Part shown: piece after piece, positions 1 through 8,505 of the stretch | Layout of the letters: every line of letters starts with the position of its first letter | How positions within the stretch are numbered: the first letter of the stretch is position 1 | Source of the DNA: CAVOBC01 sp963693635 | Lineage (GTDB): Bacteria > Pseudomonadota > Gammaproteobacteria > Pseudomonadales > Azotimanducaceae | Assembly (NCBI GenBank): GCA_963693635.1 | Contig: CAVOBC010000040.1 | Span: forward strand, 1 to 19,956 | Length of the DNA stretch: 19,956 bases | Direction of reading: 5' to 3' | Position numbers and translations under genes: made by a program | The notes under the pieces: generated by a model | Databases searched by the model: none | The model's input: the letters and a program-made list of their open reading frames with translations, nothing else | Told to the model about the DNA's origin: nothing

Positions 1-1
1 C

Positions 2-1669
2 GTTGCGAGCCAACTCGCCGACGGACCCAACGCCATGTGGCACGTCGGGGTCCTGGACGCTGATCTCGGCCTTGGCACGATTGTCATCTGGATGACCCTC
101 TTTGTGCTCGGCAGGTTCTTCGCGTGGTCGCATGCGCGTCGCGCGATGCGTCGCGTCAGCATTGCGATCTCATATGATCTGCGCCAGAAGGTCTATGCGG
201 TCGTACAACGGCAAGGTCCGCGCTTTTTCAGCCGGATGGGGGTCGGCGACATCATGACGCGTGCGATTCAGGACATCGCACTTGTCCAGAAGCTGTTCTC
301 AATGGGCATGATTCAACTGGTGGTCATCGTTTACGCCCCGCTGTTCGGCATGACCGCGATGATGATCAAGTCGCCGAGCCTGACGATGCTTATCTTCCCG
401 TTTCTGCCCGCAGTCTTTGTCTACGCCTGGCGCATGGCCCGACGCATGGCCGAGAGTTCACGCGAGGTGCAGCAGGGGCTGTCAGACCTGACATCTCATA
501 CGCAGGAGAATCTGTCCGGCATCCGCACCGTGCAGGCAATGGCTCAGGAGCAAAATGAGATCGCGCGTTTTTGGCGCACGAACGATGATTATGCCAAGGC
601 GTTTTACGAGCAGTCGCGACTTAGCTCCTGGATGAGCGCCGTCAAACCCTACATCGCGCACGTCGCCCAACTCGGGATCATCTGTTACGGCGGGCACCTA
701 GTCATGATCGGCGAGATGACCATCGGCGACCTGGTCTTCTTCCTCACGTGTCTCAACATGTTGCTGCAACCGATTCGAATGGCCGGGTTCTTCATAACGA
801 CCGTGCAGCGGGCCGTCGTTGGAACCGAGCGTCTCTACGAGATTTTCGATGCCGTCCCTGAGATCGTGGATGCGCCCAGTGGCGCGACACCTGCGCTCAT
901 TCGCGGCGACTTCAAGTTGCAGGGTCTGACCTTCAGCTATCCGGGGACAGACGCTCCAACCCTCAAAGACATCAATCTGCACGTGCATGCCGGTGAGTCT
1001 GTCGGCATCGTCGGACGTATTGGCTCGGGCAAATCGACCCTCCTGAAGCAGCTGACGCGGATGCTCGACACGCCGCGTGGCACGGTGCTCCTCGATGGTC
1101 ATGACGTCTGCGACTATTCGTTGATTTCACTTCGAGGTCAGGTGGCGCAGGTTCTTCAGGACCCATTCCTGTTTGGTGAACCACTGCGGCAGAACATCAG
1201 CTACGACGACACCGCCCGACAAATGACCGAGGTGTGGGATTCGGCCGACGCGGCAGCTCTGCGGGACACAATTGAAGACCTGCCGCATCAGATGGAGACG
1301 CTCGTCGGCGAACGCGGGGTCACGCTGTCTGGTGGGCAGAAACAACGGGCGACGCTCGCGCGCGGGCTGATTCGTGATGCGCCCGTGTTGATACTGGACG
1401 ACTGTTTCTCGAGCGTTGATACGGCGACGGAGGAGCACATTCTGGGGCGCTTGAAGAGCATGCGTAATAGTCGCACGACGATTCTTGTGTCCCACCGGGT
1501 GTCGACGCTCAGGCACTGTGATCGCATCGTGGTGCTCGAGGACGGCGCAGTCGCCGAGGTTGGCTCGCACGAGGAACTGCTGCGCGCCGGCGGCATCTAC
1601 GCGGCGCTGGAGCGGGCGCAGGCGCCGGGCGCAGCCAATGGTGGCAATCTGGTACCGAGCCCCGCATGA
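2..1669 (+). CDS. ABC exporter half-transporter (TM287/MdlA-like subunit), 5' partial
   Basis: Membrane half-transporter with a fused ATPase domain, the first subunit of a heterodimeric type IV (B-family) exporter. The frame is open to the left edge, and the first Met (position 35) falls after where TM1 should be, so about 45-50 N-terminal codons probably lie outside. Counting from that Met, the membrane domain covers about 1-285 and the nucleotide-binding domain about 290-530. Visible motifs are Walker A GRIGSGKS (327-334), Q-loop VLQD (373-376), signature LSGGQ (431-435), Walker B LILDD (452-456) and H-loop His487. The residue after the Walker B Asp is Asp456, not the catalytic Glu, as in the degenerate-site subunit of heterodimeric exporters. 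The partner gene follows directly, and its first possible ATG overlaps this stop. Substrate (drug, lipid or peptide) cannot be read from sequence. Confidence 0.93.
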   Translation, partial: VASQLADGPNAMWHVGVLDADLGLGTIVIWMTLFVLGRFFAWSHARRAMRRVSIAISYDLRQKVYAVVQRQGPRFFSRMGVGDIMTRAIQDIALVQKLFSMGMIQLVVIVYAPLFGMTAMMIKSPSLTMLIFPFLPAVFVYAWRMARRMAESSREVQQGLSDLTSHTQENLSGIRTVQAMAQEQNEIARFWRTNDDYAKAFYEQSRLSSWMSAVKPYIAHVAQLGIICYGGHLVMIGEMTIGDLVFFLTCLNMLLQPIRMAGFFITTVQRAVVGTERLYEIFDAVPEIVDAPSGATPALIRGDFKLQGLTFSYPGTDAPTLKDINLHVHAGESVGIVGRIGSGKSTLLKQLTRMLDTPRGTVLLDGHDVCDYSLISLRGQVAQVLQDPFLFGEPLRQNISYDDTARQMTEVWDSADAAALRDTIEDLPHQMETLVGERGVTLSGGQKQRATLARGLIRDAPVLILDDCFSSVDTATEEHILGRLKSMRNSRTTILVSHRVSTLRHCDRIVVLEDGAVAEVGSHEELLRAGGIYAALERAQAPGAANGGNLVPSPA

Positions 1670-1719
1670 GCGAACCTGCGGCTTTGCCCCCAGGGGCTGC
1701 ATCCCGTAAGGACTCATCA

Positions 1720-3561
1720 ATGTTCGACGCCGAACTCACCGGCGCCGTTCTCAACATGCACCTCTTTGGGCGTTTGATGCACTGGCTCGTTCCATACCGC
1801 ATCAGTCTCATCGTCAGCGGTGCGCTCGTGCTCCTGACGAGCTTTTGTGCGGTTGTCATGGAAATTGTGATCAGCCGCGTCCTGATCGACTACATTATCG
1901 TCGGTGAAGCTGATTCCATGATGCCAGACCTCGGCATGATCGATGTCACGCGCTGGATTGAGTCAGCGTCGGGCTTGTCGCCGCTGTTGTCGGCGGGCGT
2001 GGTCTTTTTTGTGCTGATGACCTGCTACGCCATCACCGGCCACCTGCACCGGATCATGCTGATCGGGGCCATCGTCAAGGGCCTCAGGGATCTGCGTCAG
2101 GACCTCTTCTCACACCTTGAGACCCGGCCGTCCTCTTTCTACGACAAGGTCGCAGTTGGTCGCATCATGACGCGGGTGACCAACGATGTAGAGTCGCTGT
2201 ACGAGATGCTGCGCGGCATGGGCGGGCTGATCGGCGAGTTCGTTCCGTTCCTTGTTGCGCTCACGATCATGCTGTCGACCAGCGTGAAGCTGACGGGCGT
2301 CTTGCTGTTGATGATTCCTGTCGTCGCGGTGTCCACCTACTTCTTTCGACGAGCGACGCGCGAGGTTTTTCGACTGGTCCGCAACAGCGTGTCATCACTC
2401 AACCAGAATCTGCAGGAGAACCTGTCGGGCATGCAGGTGGTGCAGTTGAGCCAGCGCGAAGAGCAGAATCTGGCGGCCTACACCGGCATCAACAAGCGCA
2501 ATCGGCGTTACGAGTATCGATCAATCAACCTCGCGACGTTCTACAGCGCATTTAACGAGTCGCTCACGTCCATCGGTCTCGGCGCCATCATCTGGTATGG
2601 CGGCGGTGAGGTCGTGCAAAACGAGATGTCGCTCGGTGGCATGATCCTGTTCACCCGGTTCATGGGCATGCTCTTTAACCCTGTCGTCATGTTGGGAGAG
2701 CAGTTGAACGCGCTCTATCGGGCGATGGCGAGTGGCGAGCGCATCTTCCAGGCACTGGACTGGGACGAGCAGATTCATGAGCCGGCGAATCCCGTGCAGT
2801 TGCCCCCGCGTTTATCCGGCAAAGTCGAATTTCGTAATCTGGACTTCGCGTACCGTCCAGGCAGGCCGATTCTGAAGGCGGTCAATCTAACGATTGCACC
2901 GGGTGAGAAGCTCGCGATTGTCGGGCCGACCGGATCGGGCAAGAGTACGCTTATCCGCCTGCTCGGTCGGTCGTATGACTTCGAGCGAGAGATGATCTTT
3001 CTCGACGACGTGGATCTCAATGATCTGCACTCATCGGACGTGCGTCGGCGCATCGGTGTCGTGCTGCAGGATTTCCACATCTTCTCCGGAACCGTGCTCG
3101 ACAATATCCGGCTGGGCAACCCCGAGATCAAACGAGAGCAGGCCATTGAAGCCGCGCACACAGTGAATGCGCATACCTTCATCGACCGCTTGCCCGGCGG
3201 CTACGACACGGTGCTCGCCGAGCGCGGTTCGAATCTGTCGCAGGGGCAGCGCCAGTTGCTCGCATTCGCCCGCGTCCTCGCTGCTGATCCACAAATCCTG
3301 GTTCTGGACGAGGCGACCGCCAGCATCGACACCGAGACCGAGTTGCTGATTCAGGACGCATTGCACAAGCTCATTGTCGGCCGCACGTCGATCCTGATCG
3401 CCCACCGCTTGCAGACGATTGCCGAGGCGGATCGCGTGCTCGTCCTACATCACGGTGAGGTCAAGGAACTGGGTACGCACGAAGAACTGCTGGCGCTTGG
3501 CGGCATTTACCACAATCTGCACGAGTTACAGTTTCAGGATGTCTCGCTCAACGATGATTGA
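1720..3561 (+). CDS. ABC exporter half-transporter (TM288/MdlB-like subunit)
   Basis: Second subunit of the heterodimeric exporter, with an N-terminal six-helix membrane domain and a C-terminal ATPase. Counted from the ATG at 1720, motifs are Walker A GPTGSGKS (402-409), Q-loop VLQD (448-451), signature LSQGQ (506-510), Walker B ILVLDE (526-531) with catalytic Glu531, and H-loop His562. The signature deviates (LSQGQ for LSGGQ), which fits pairing with the partner's Asp-for-Glu Walker B: together they form one degenerate ATP site, while this Walker A/B plus the partner's LSGGQ form the consensus site. Start: ATG 1720 has a good Shine-Dalgarno, TAAGGA at 1707-1712, 7 nt away. The alternative ATG at 1666 overlaps the upstream stop by 4 bp but has no ribosome binding site; it would add 18 residues. 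The two genes are surely co-transcribed. Confidence 0.93.
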   Translation: MFDAELTGAVLNMHLFGRLMHWLVPYRISLIVSGALVLLTSFCAVVMEIVISRVLIDYIIVGEADSMMPDLGMIDVTRWIESASGLSPLLSAGVVFFVLMTCYAITGHLHRIMLIGAIVKGLRDLRQDLFSHLETRPSSFYDKVAVGRIMTRVTNDVESLYEMLRGMGGLIGEFVPFLVALTIMLSTSVKLTGVLLLMIPVVAVSTYFFRRATREVFRLVRNSVSSLNQNLQENLSGMQVVQLSQREEQNLAAYTGINKRNRRYEYRSINLATFYSAFNESLTSIGLGAIIWYGGGEVVQNEMSLGGMILFTRFMGMLFNPVVMLGEQLNALYRAMASGERIFQALDWDEQIHEPANPVQLPPRLSGKVEFRNLDFAYRPGRPILKAVNLTIAPGEKLAIVGPTGSGKSTLIRLLGRSYDFEREMIFLDDVDLNDLHSSDVRRRIGVVLQDFHIFSGTVLDNIRLGNPEIKREQAIEAAHTVNAHTFIDRLPGGYDTVLAERGSNLSQGQRQLLAFARVLAADPQILVLDEATASIDTETELLIQDALHKLIVGRTSILIAHRLQTIAEADRVLVLHHGEVKELGTHEELLALGGIYHNLHELQFQDVSLNDD

Positions 3562-3576
3562 GTGGCGTCGTGCGCG

Positions 3577-4968
3577 TCACATGATCTGGGGGAGCACGAC
3601 GTACCAGATGACAAAGCAGGCCATCAGCGCTTCGAACAGGAAGACAAGCCACAAGCCGTAGTGAATGGCGGGCCCGGGGCGTATGCGCGGGTCCATGTTG
3701 CGCGCCTGCAGCCACAAGGTCGCGCCGCTTTGAATCGGCAGGAAGAGCGCTGAGGTCAGGCCACCGATCATGATCAGCACGACAAAACTCGGCGACGCGA
3801 GATAAATGAGAAACGCGATTAGCGGCAGTATGGCGAGGTACCAGCGAATGATGCGCATGCGCAGTCGCAGATTGCTGCGATCCATGAACTTCATCTCGAT
3901 GAGGTAATCGGGGATCGCCCGACCGCTAGCGCCGACACCCGACAGCACCGTCGAGAAAAGAATGAAGAATGCGCCGATCGAGAACAGCCAGACCGCCCAG
4001 GGTCCGAGCGTTTGCGTGAAGATATTCGACAGGGCACCGATCGTTGCGTCATTGCCCTCGGGCACGATGCCCATCTTGTTGAGGACGCCAGCGCCCAGCA
4101 CATAATAGGGAATGGTCGCGCAGGTCACGATGATGAGGGCGAGCCAGACATCCGTGTGCAACACCTTCATCCAGCCTCGCGCGTGGGCTTCCCAATTGGG
4201 GCCGCTGCGGTCGCTGCCGACAAAGCTGGGGTACCCTTTCTCGATGCACCAGTACGTATACGCGGTGATATCACCAGACGTTGTCCCGGTGTAACCGTAG
4301 GCGGCGAGCGCGAGGGCGGCGACGGCGACAAAGAGGCCGAAGTCCGGCGTCAGACCGGTGACGATGTCCGGTAGGGTTGTTTGATATTCCGTGAACTGCA
4401 TAGCCACCGAACAGACGAGTGTCGTCACGGTGAACGTCAGGACGAGGGGCAACATGACGCGCTCCAGCCAGCGGTACGAACCGGTGGACAGGATGATCGA
4501 GGTTGCAATCGCAATAAGGCCGGTACACGTAACGCCATCGATTGTTATGCCCGCCAGCGATGCAAGAAACGACAGAGACTGGCCGCCGCCCCCGATGATG
4601 CCCCCAAGGCCCATGGTTCCTGGTACAAAGGCGATGAGTCCGAGCCAGATCGGCCAGGAAATATGCCAGATTCGACCCGGCAGCCGATTGATTGCACGCA
4701 GATAGGTGTCTCCCGAGATGATGGTGTAGCGGGCCATCTCGGCTTGCACGAGGGACTTGCACCAGCAGGACAACAGCAGCCACCAGAGAAGTGACCATCC
4801 GGCGGCGGCGCCGAGACTGGTCGTCAGCACAAGTTCGCCAGAACCGATGACGGCGCCGGTCACGATCAGACTCGGCCCCAGATACTTCAGCCTGCCAGCG
4901 AAGTTGGTCGGTGGCGGGTGGGATTGTCCCTGGCGGACGGTATAGGGGTCTGCTGTCGCGTCTGGCAT
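3577..4968 (-). CDS. Nramp-like membrane transporter lacking the canonical metal motifs
   Basis: Polytopic inner-membrane protein of 463 aa with about eleven hydrophobic segments and the overall Nramp (SLC11/LeuT-fold) pattern, starting with GPSLIVTGAVIGSGE near residue 31. In canonical Nramp proteins TM1 carries DPGN and TM6 carries MPH, which bind the transition metal. Here TM1 reads IGSGE (41-45) and the TM6 region reads YGYTGTTSGD (224-233), so both signatures are absent. It therefore belongs to a divergent Nramp-related branch and the substrate is unknown. The start at 4968 begins a typical soluble N-terminus. A longer frame to 5250 would run through low-complexity repeats and overlap the divergent GST gene. 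The ribosome site is weak. It converges with the ABC operon, with only 15 bp between stops. Confidence 0.85.
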   Translation of the reverse strand: MPDATADPYTVRQGQSHPPPTNFAGRLKYLGPSLIVTGAVIGSGELVLTTSLGAAAGWSLLWWLLLSCWCKSLVQAEMARYTIISGDTYLRAINRLPGRIWHISWPIWLGLIAFVPGTMGLGGIIGGGGQSLSFLASLAGITIDGVTCTGLIAIATSIILSTGSYRWLERVMLPLVLTFTVTTLVCSVAMQFTEYQTTLPDIVTGLTPDFGLFVAVAALALAAYGYTGTTSGDITAYTYWCIEKGYPSFVGSDRSGPNWEAHARGWMKVLHTDVWLALIIVTCATIPYYVLGAGVLNKMGIVPEGNDATIGALSNIFTQTLGPWAVWLFSIGAFFILFSTVLSGVGASGRAIPDYLIEMKFMDRSNLRLRMRIIRWYLAILPLIAFLIYLASPSFVVLIMIGGLTSALFLPIQSGATLWLQARNMDPRIRPGPAIHYGLWLVFLFEALMACFVIWYVVLPQIM

Positions 4969-5188
4969 GGTAACGATTGGCCTTAAGTTGGCTTGCTCAT
5001 GTCTCGTTGGGGACGAGTAGGTCAAGTGTGTCGATGTGTGATTCTGTGGCTGATTTGATGAGTGATTTGATGACTGATTAGACGAGTGGTGGATAAGCGT
5101 GCGGATCGCAACATAACATGCGGGTCCGTCCCCTCGGGGCAACCTGCCCGCTGCGTTATACTGCCGTCGAGCTTCCGGAGCAGAACAC
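4969..5188. other. Divergent intergenic region between the Nramp-like and GST genes
   Basis: This 220-bp spacer holds the leaders of two divergent genes. It contains a 3 x 12-bp imperfect tandem repeat (5051-5086, listed separately) and a possible -10 hexamer TATACT at 5157-5162 facing the GST gene, without a convincing -35 box. A small GC palindrome CCCCTCGGGG lies near 5131-5139. No operator for a known regulator was recognised. Confidence 0.4.
5051..5086. repeat. 3 x 12-bp imperfect tandem repeat
   Basis: Three adjacent 12-bp units read TGATTTGATGAG, TGATTTGATGAC and TGATTAGACGAG on the plus strand. The first two differ at one base. In the sense of the Nramp-like gene the unit is CTCATCAAATCA, almost free of G, and the array lies 83-118 nt upstream of that start codon. 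Weaker related sequence continues on the Nramp side (about 5027-5050). Confidence 0.85.
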
Positions 5189-5863
5189 ATGACCGACCAC
5201 AACCTGGCAACCAACGACTTGACAGTGTGGGGTGTCGGTACAACACGCACCTTCCGTGTACATTGGCTGCTGCACGAACTGGGGCTTGACTATGAGACCC
5301 GCCGCATCGAGTCACGGACGGGCGAGACGCTGACGGATGAGTACATCCGGCTCAATCCCAAGCAAAAAATCCCAACGCTCGTTCACGGCGATTTCGTGCT
5401 CTCCGAGAGCCTTGCCATCATGCGCTACCTGCGCCGGATCTCGGCTGCATTGCCCTTTGATCAATATCAGCAGTCGGCTGAAGGCCAGGGTGTCTATGAC
5501 GAGTGGGCTTCATTTATCCTGATGGAACTTGACGCGACCTCACTCTACATCGTGCGTCGACACCGGGATCTGCCGCAGATTTATGGAGAAGCGCCGCTCG
5601 CGGTGTCCGGTGCGGTGGAGTATTTCGAGAAGATGATGAATGCGGCCGCGCCGCGCATTGGATCGGATCAGTTTTTGTGGGGGAGTTGCTTCTCTGAGCT
5701 CGACATTCTGATGGCGGGAACGATCGAGTGGGCGCGCGCAGTGGGTGTGAGCCTGCCGACTCGTGCAGAGGAGTATCACGCACGGGTCACAGATCGTGAC
5801 ACTTATCGAGCAGCGAAGCGGCACAACTTCCGTGATTTGCAGTTGCAGATCAGTAAACCCTGA
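5189..5863 (+). CDS. Glutathione S-transferase family protein
   Basis: Cytosolic GST-like protein of 224 aa. The N-terminal thioredoxin-fold half is recognisable: VWGVGTTRTFRVHWLLHELG (13-32), then LNPKQKIPTL (55-64) with the cis-Pro at 62 that binds the glutathione backbone, and the gamma-Glu-binding SES at 72-74. The C-terminal half is the helical domain that binds the second substrate. Members conjugate, isomerise or reduce electrophiles with glutathione; the specific substrate is not evident. The catalytic residue is uncertain because Thr18 and Thr19 stand where Ser, Cys or Tyr is often found. The start is supported by CGGAG about 12 nt upstream. It is divergent from the Nramp-like gene and 214 bp from the next gene, so it is likely a separate transcript. 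Confidence 0.88.
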   Translation: MTDHNLATNDLTVWGVGTTRTFRVHWLLHELGLDYETRRIESRTGETLTDEYIRLNPKQKIPTLVHGDFVLSESLAIMRYLRRISAALPFDQYQQSAEGQGVYDEWASFILMELDATSLYIVRRHRDLPQIYGEAPLAVSGAVEYFEKMMNAAAPRIGSDQFLWGSCFSELDILMAGTIEWARAVGVSLPTRAEEYHARVTDRDTYRAAKRHNFRDLQLQISKP

Positions 5864-6077
5864 TTGTGTTTTGATAGCTCGTCGCAGAGACGCCTGACGT
5901 CACGCGAGTTGGGTTTGTGCCTGGTCGACTAAGCTCTGGGCTGCGTCTGTGACCCGTGACAGGTGCAATCGCGCTGACTGCCGGTTAAATTGCCGGGAAG
6001 CGCAGATTGAAGCGTCCAATTTCAGCCCACTTGCCAGCCCAGACTGGTCGGGGCCTATCCGAGGAAGGAGCGAACGT

Positions 6078-6962
6078 ATGTGTGACGAGGACACAGCGCA
6101 GGAAACGGAGATCCATCTGCAGCAGAAGGATGCGAGCGGCCTTAGCCGGCGCAAGTTCACTACCCTCGGGGCCGGTGCGGTGCTCTCGGCGGTGCTGCCG
6201 CAGGCCGCTAATGCGGTTGCTGTCGATGAACACGAGGTGACGGTACCGACACCGGATGGTCCGGCGGATTGCTATTTCGTGCACCCGTCATCCGGGCGTC
6301 ACGCCGGGGTTCTGATCTGGCCGGACATCCTTGGTTTGCGCCCGGCCTTCAGGTTGATGGGCAAGCGCCTCGCCGAGTCCGGCTATGCGGTGTTGGTGGT
6401 CAACCCCTATTTTCGTTCATCGAAAGCGCCGGTGGTCAATCCCGGTGACAGCTTTCGAACACCCGAGGTACGTAACAAGGTCCTGCCGTTTGCCCGGCAA
6501 TTGTCAGCCACAACCCACACCTCGGACGCGAAGGCATTTGTCACCTGGATCGACAAGCAGAAGGCCGTGAACCGCAAACGCAAGATCGGCACGATGGGCT
6601 ATTGCATGGGTGGGCCGATCGTCATGCGCACAGCGGCCGCTGTGCCGCGTCGCATTGGCGCGGCTGCGTCGTTCCACGGTGGTGGACTGGTGACGGACAA
6701 GCCAGACAGCCCGCACCTCTTGATTCCAGAGATGAAGGCCAGCTTTCTCATTGCGATTGCTGCCAACGATGATGAGCGTGACCCCAAAGCGAAGGATGTG
6801 CTGCGTAAAACGTACGACAAGAATCGGCTGGCCGCCGAGATCGAGGTATACGACGGGGCAATGCACGGTTGGTGCCCGCCGGACTCGGCGGTCTACAATC
6901 AGGCCCAGGCGGAGCGCGCGTGGAACCGTTTGCATGCGCTCTTTGACAAGGCGCTCGCCTGA
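6078..6962 (+). CDS. Tat-exported dienelactone hydrolase family protein
   Basis: Alpha/beta hydrolase of 294 aa related to dienelactone hydrolase. The start at 6078 is fixed by AAGGAG at 6065-6070, 7 nt upstream, although the open frame extends back to 5949. The N-terminus carries a twin-arginine signal, SRRKFTTLGAGA (23-34), a hydrophobic stretch and a probable cleavage after QAANA (42-46), so the protein is predicted to be folded and exported to the periplasm. The catalytic triad of the family is visible: nucleophile Cys176 in GYCMGG (174-179), Asp231 or Asp232 in ANDDERD, and His263 in AMHGW. Classical DLH enzymes are cytosolic and open lactones in chlorocatechol breakdown. An exported version may act on another ester or lactone. 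No other chlorocatechol gene is present. Confidence 0.9.
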   Translation: MCDEDTAQETEIHLQQKDASGLSRRKFTTLGAGAVLSAVLPQAANAVAVDEHEVTVPTPDGPADCYFVHPSSGRHAGVLIWPDILGLRPAFRLMGKRLAESGYAVLVVNPYFRSSKAPVVNPGDSFRTPEVRNKVLPFARQLSATTHTSDAKAFVTWIDKQKAVNRKRKIGTMGYCMGGPIVMRTAAAVPRRIGAAASFHGGGLVTDKPDSPHLLIPEMKASFLIAIAANDDERDPKAKDVLRKTYDKNRLAAEIEVYDGAMHGWCPPDSAVYNQAQAERAWNRLHALFDKALA

Positions 6963-7078
6963 CGCGTGGCTGGATGAGAAGGATGGGCGACGGGTGCCGG
7001 TCCGCGGCGACGTGTGTGTTTTCGCTATGCCCGCGGCTGAGTGCCCGGGTCTGTATGTTTGCCTGACGAGATGTATCT

Positions 7079-8479
7079 ATGGACAAAGAGGTTGTGGACG
7101 CGGCGATTCGTGAAGGTGGCCTGACACCCCCCGACTTCGACTATCAGGTGGAGGGAGATGACCCGGTTTTCCGGTCACCGCTGCAGCTCGCGACCGGGGC
7201 GTCCGCGGCGCTTGTCATGCTTGGCAGTGCGGTTAACGAGATCGCGCTGTCGCGGGGCGGCAGATCCCAGGCGCTCAAGGTGGATGCCAACCATGCAGCG
7301 CTGTCCCTGCTATCGATGTGGTTGCTCAAGGTTGACGGCGAACTCGCGTTGGCGCGACTGGGTCTGGGGATGGGCGGGATGCCTGCGATTTTTGGGCCGT
7401 TCGGCACCAGTGACGGTCAGACGCTGCACCTGCAACCAGGCTTTGCGCACCACGTTGATGCGATTTTGCGGGCACTCGCCTGCGAGCCGACCCGCGATGC
7501 GGTTTCGGCGCGAATCGCCGGCATGACGGGAGATGCAGCGGAGACGATGTTGTCGGACGCGGGTGTCCCTGCTGTCGTCATTCGTGACTATGCGACGTGG
7601 TTGACGACCGAACAGGGCCGGACCATGCTGGATGTGCCGGTCGTTGAAATAGAGCAGATCGCGGACGGCCCACCGGCTGCCCTTGCCCCGGCACAGCGAC
7701 CCCTCGATGACTTCAGAGTGCTTGACCTGACCCGCGTACTGGCCGGTCCCACGTGCAGCCGCATCCTCGGTGAGCTCGGCGCGGATGTGTTGCACGTTGA
7801 CAGCCCGAATCTGTTGGATCTCGTGCCCGGTCAGGCAGACACGGCTCACGGCAAGCGCATGACCTTCCTTGACCTTGAAGAGCCCGGTGACAAGGCGACC
7901 TTGCGGGGGCTCGCGGAGCGCGCCGACGTGTTCGTGCAGTCCTATCGGGCCGGCAGTCTCAAGCGCCGCGGCTTCGGCCCCCATGATCTGGCGGCCACGC
8001 CGGGGGGCATCGTTTACGTTTCGGTCAATTGCTACGGCCACAAGGGGCCCTGGGAGAGTCGACCGGGATACGATGGCAATGCGATGGCGGCGACCGGTAT
8101 CACGCGGGTCCACGAGGTGGAGCCGAGCCCCGGAATCGCGGTGGCGATGAACGATTATTGCACGGCCTATTGGGGCGCCTACGGTGCGCTGCGCGGATTG
8201 CTCGCCCGGGCCGCGACGGGCGGCTCGTACCACGTGAAGGTGTCGTTGACCCAGAGCGCCATGTGGTTCATGCGCATGGGCGAGCCCCACGCACGTGCGG
8301 ATGGCATGGACGCGGCCGATCTGACCCAGCTTGCAGAAGCGCGTTACATGGGCGTAGAGGACTCTCCGTACGGCAAACTGCTGCAATTGCGACCCGCGCT
8401 CAACTTGCCGGTGACGCCTCCGATCTGGCAGCGGGGGACGCCGCTGCCCGGGTCATCTGAGGCCCGTTGGTTGGCCTAG
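7079..8479 (+). CDS. Family III (CaiB/BaiF-type) CoA-transferase with extra N-terminal domain
   Basis: Protein of 466 aa. The familiar start of family III CoA-transferases, FRVLDLTRVLAGPTCSRILG followed by ELGADVLHVD, appears only near residue 218-247 rather than at the N-terminus. The likely catalytic Asp lies in RPGYDGNAM (about 331-339), by comparison with the conserved YD motif. The first ~210 residues form a second, CoA-transferase-like segment (DANHAALSLLSMWLLKVDGE near 64-83, and DAGVPAVVIRDY near 160) without its own catalytic motif. This layout exists in a recognised subgroup of longer CoA-transferases. Such enzymes move CoA between acyl-CoA and a carboxylic acid; substrates here are unknown. 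Start ATG 7079 has a weak GAG-type ribosome site. It follows the DLH gene by 116 bp and converges with the cupin gene. Confidence 0.85.
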   Translation: MDKEVVDAAIREGGLTPPDFDYQVEGDDPVFRSPLQLATGASAALVMLGSAVNEIALSRGGRSQALKVDANHAALSLLSMWLLKVDGELALARLGLGMGGMPAIFGPFGTSDGQTLHLQPGFAHHVDAILRALACEPTRDAVSARIAGMTGDAAETMLSDAGVPAVVIRDYATWLTTEQGRTMLDVPVVEIEQIADGPPAALAPAQRPLDDFRVLDLTRVLAGPTCSRILGELGADVLHVDSPNLLDLVPGQADTAHGKRMTFLDLEEPGDKATLRGLAERADVFVQSYRAGSLKRRGFGPHDLAATPGGIVYVSVNCYGHKGPWESRPGYDGNAMAATGITRVHEVEPSPGIAVAMNDYCTAYWGAYGALRGLLARAATGGSYHVKVSLTQSAMWFMRMGEPHARADGMDAADLTQLAEARYMGVEDSPYGKLLQLRPALNLPVTPPIWQRGTPLPGSSEARWLA

Positions 8480-8505
8480 TCCGATGCGGGTTCACCGTTC
8501 GCAAG

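Noticed and set aside
698..1102. Antisense frame inside the first ABC gene, and similar long antisense frames elsewhere (for example 7310-8386 and 11958-12713)
   Set aside because: They mirror codon structure of GC-rich genes on the other strand and contain no domain-like sequence.
4969..5250. N-terminal extension of the Nramp-like protein by 94 codons
   Set aside because: It runs through the tandem repeat as Ser/Asn/His-rich low complexity, overlaps the divergent GST start, and the family begins near the ATG at 4968.
5189..8479. GST, DLH and CoA-transferase as one aromatic-degradation operon
   Set aside because: Gaps of 214 and 116 bp, a Tat signal on the DLH, and no ring-cleavage or transport genes alongside.
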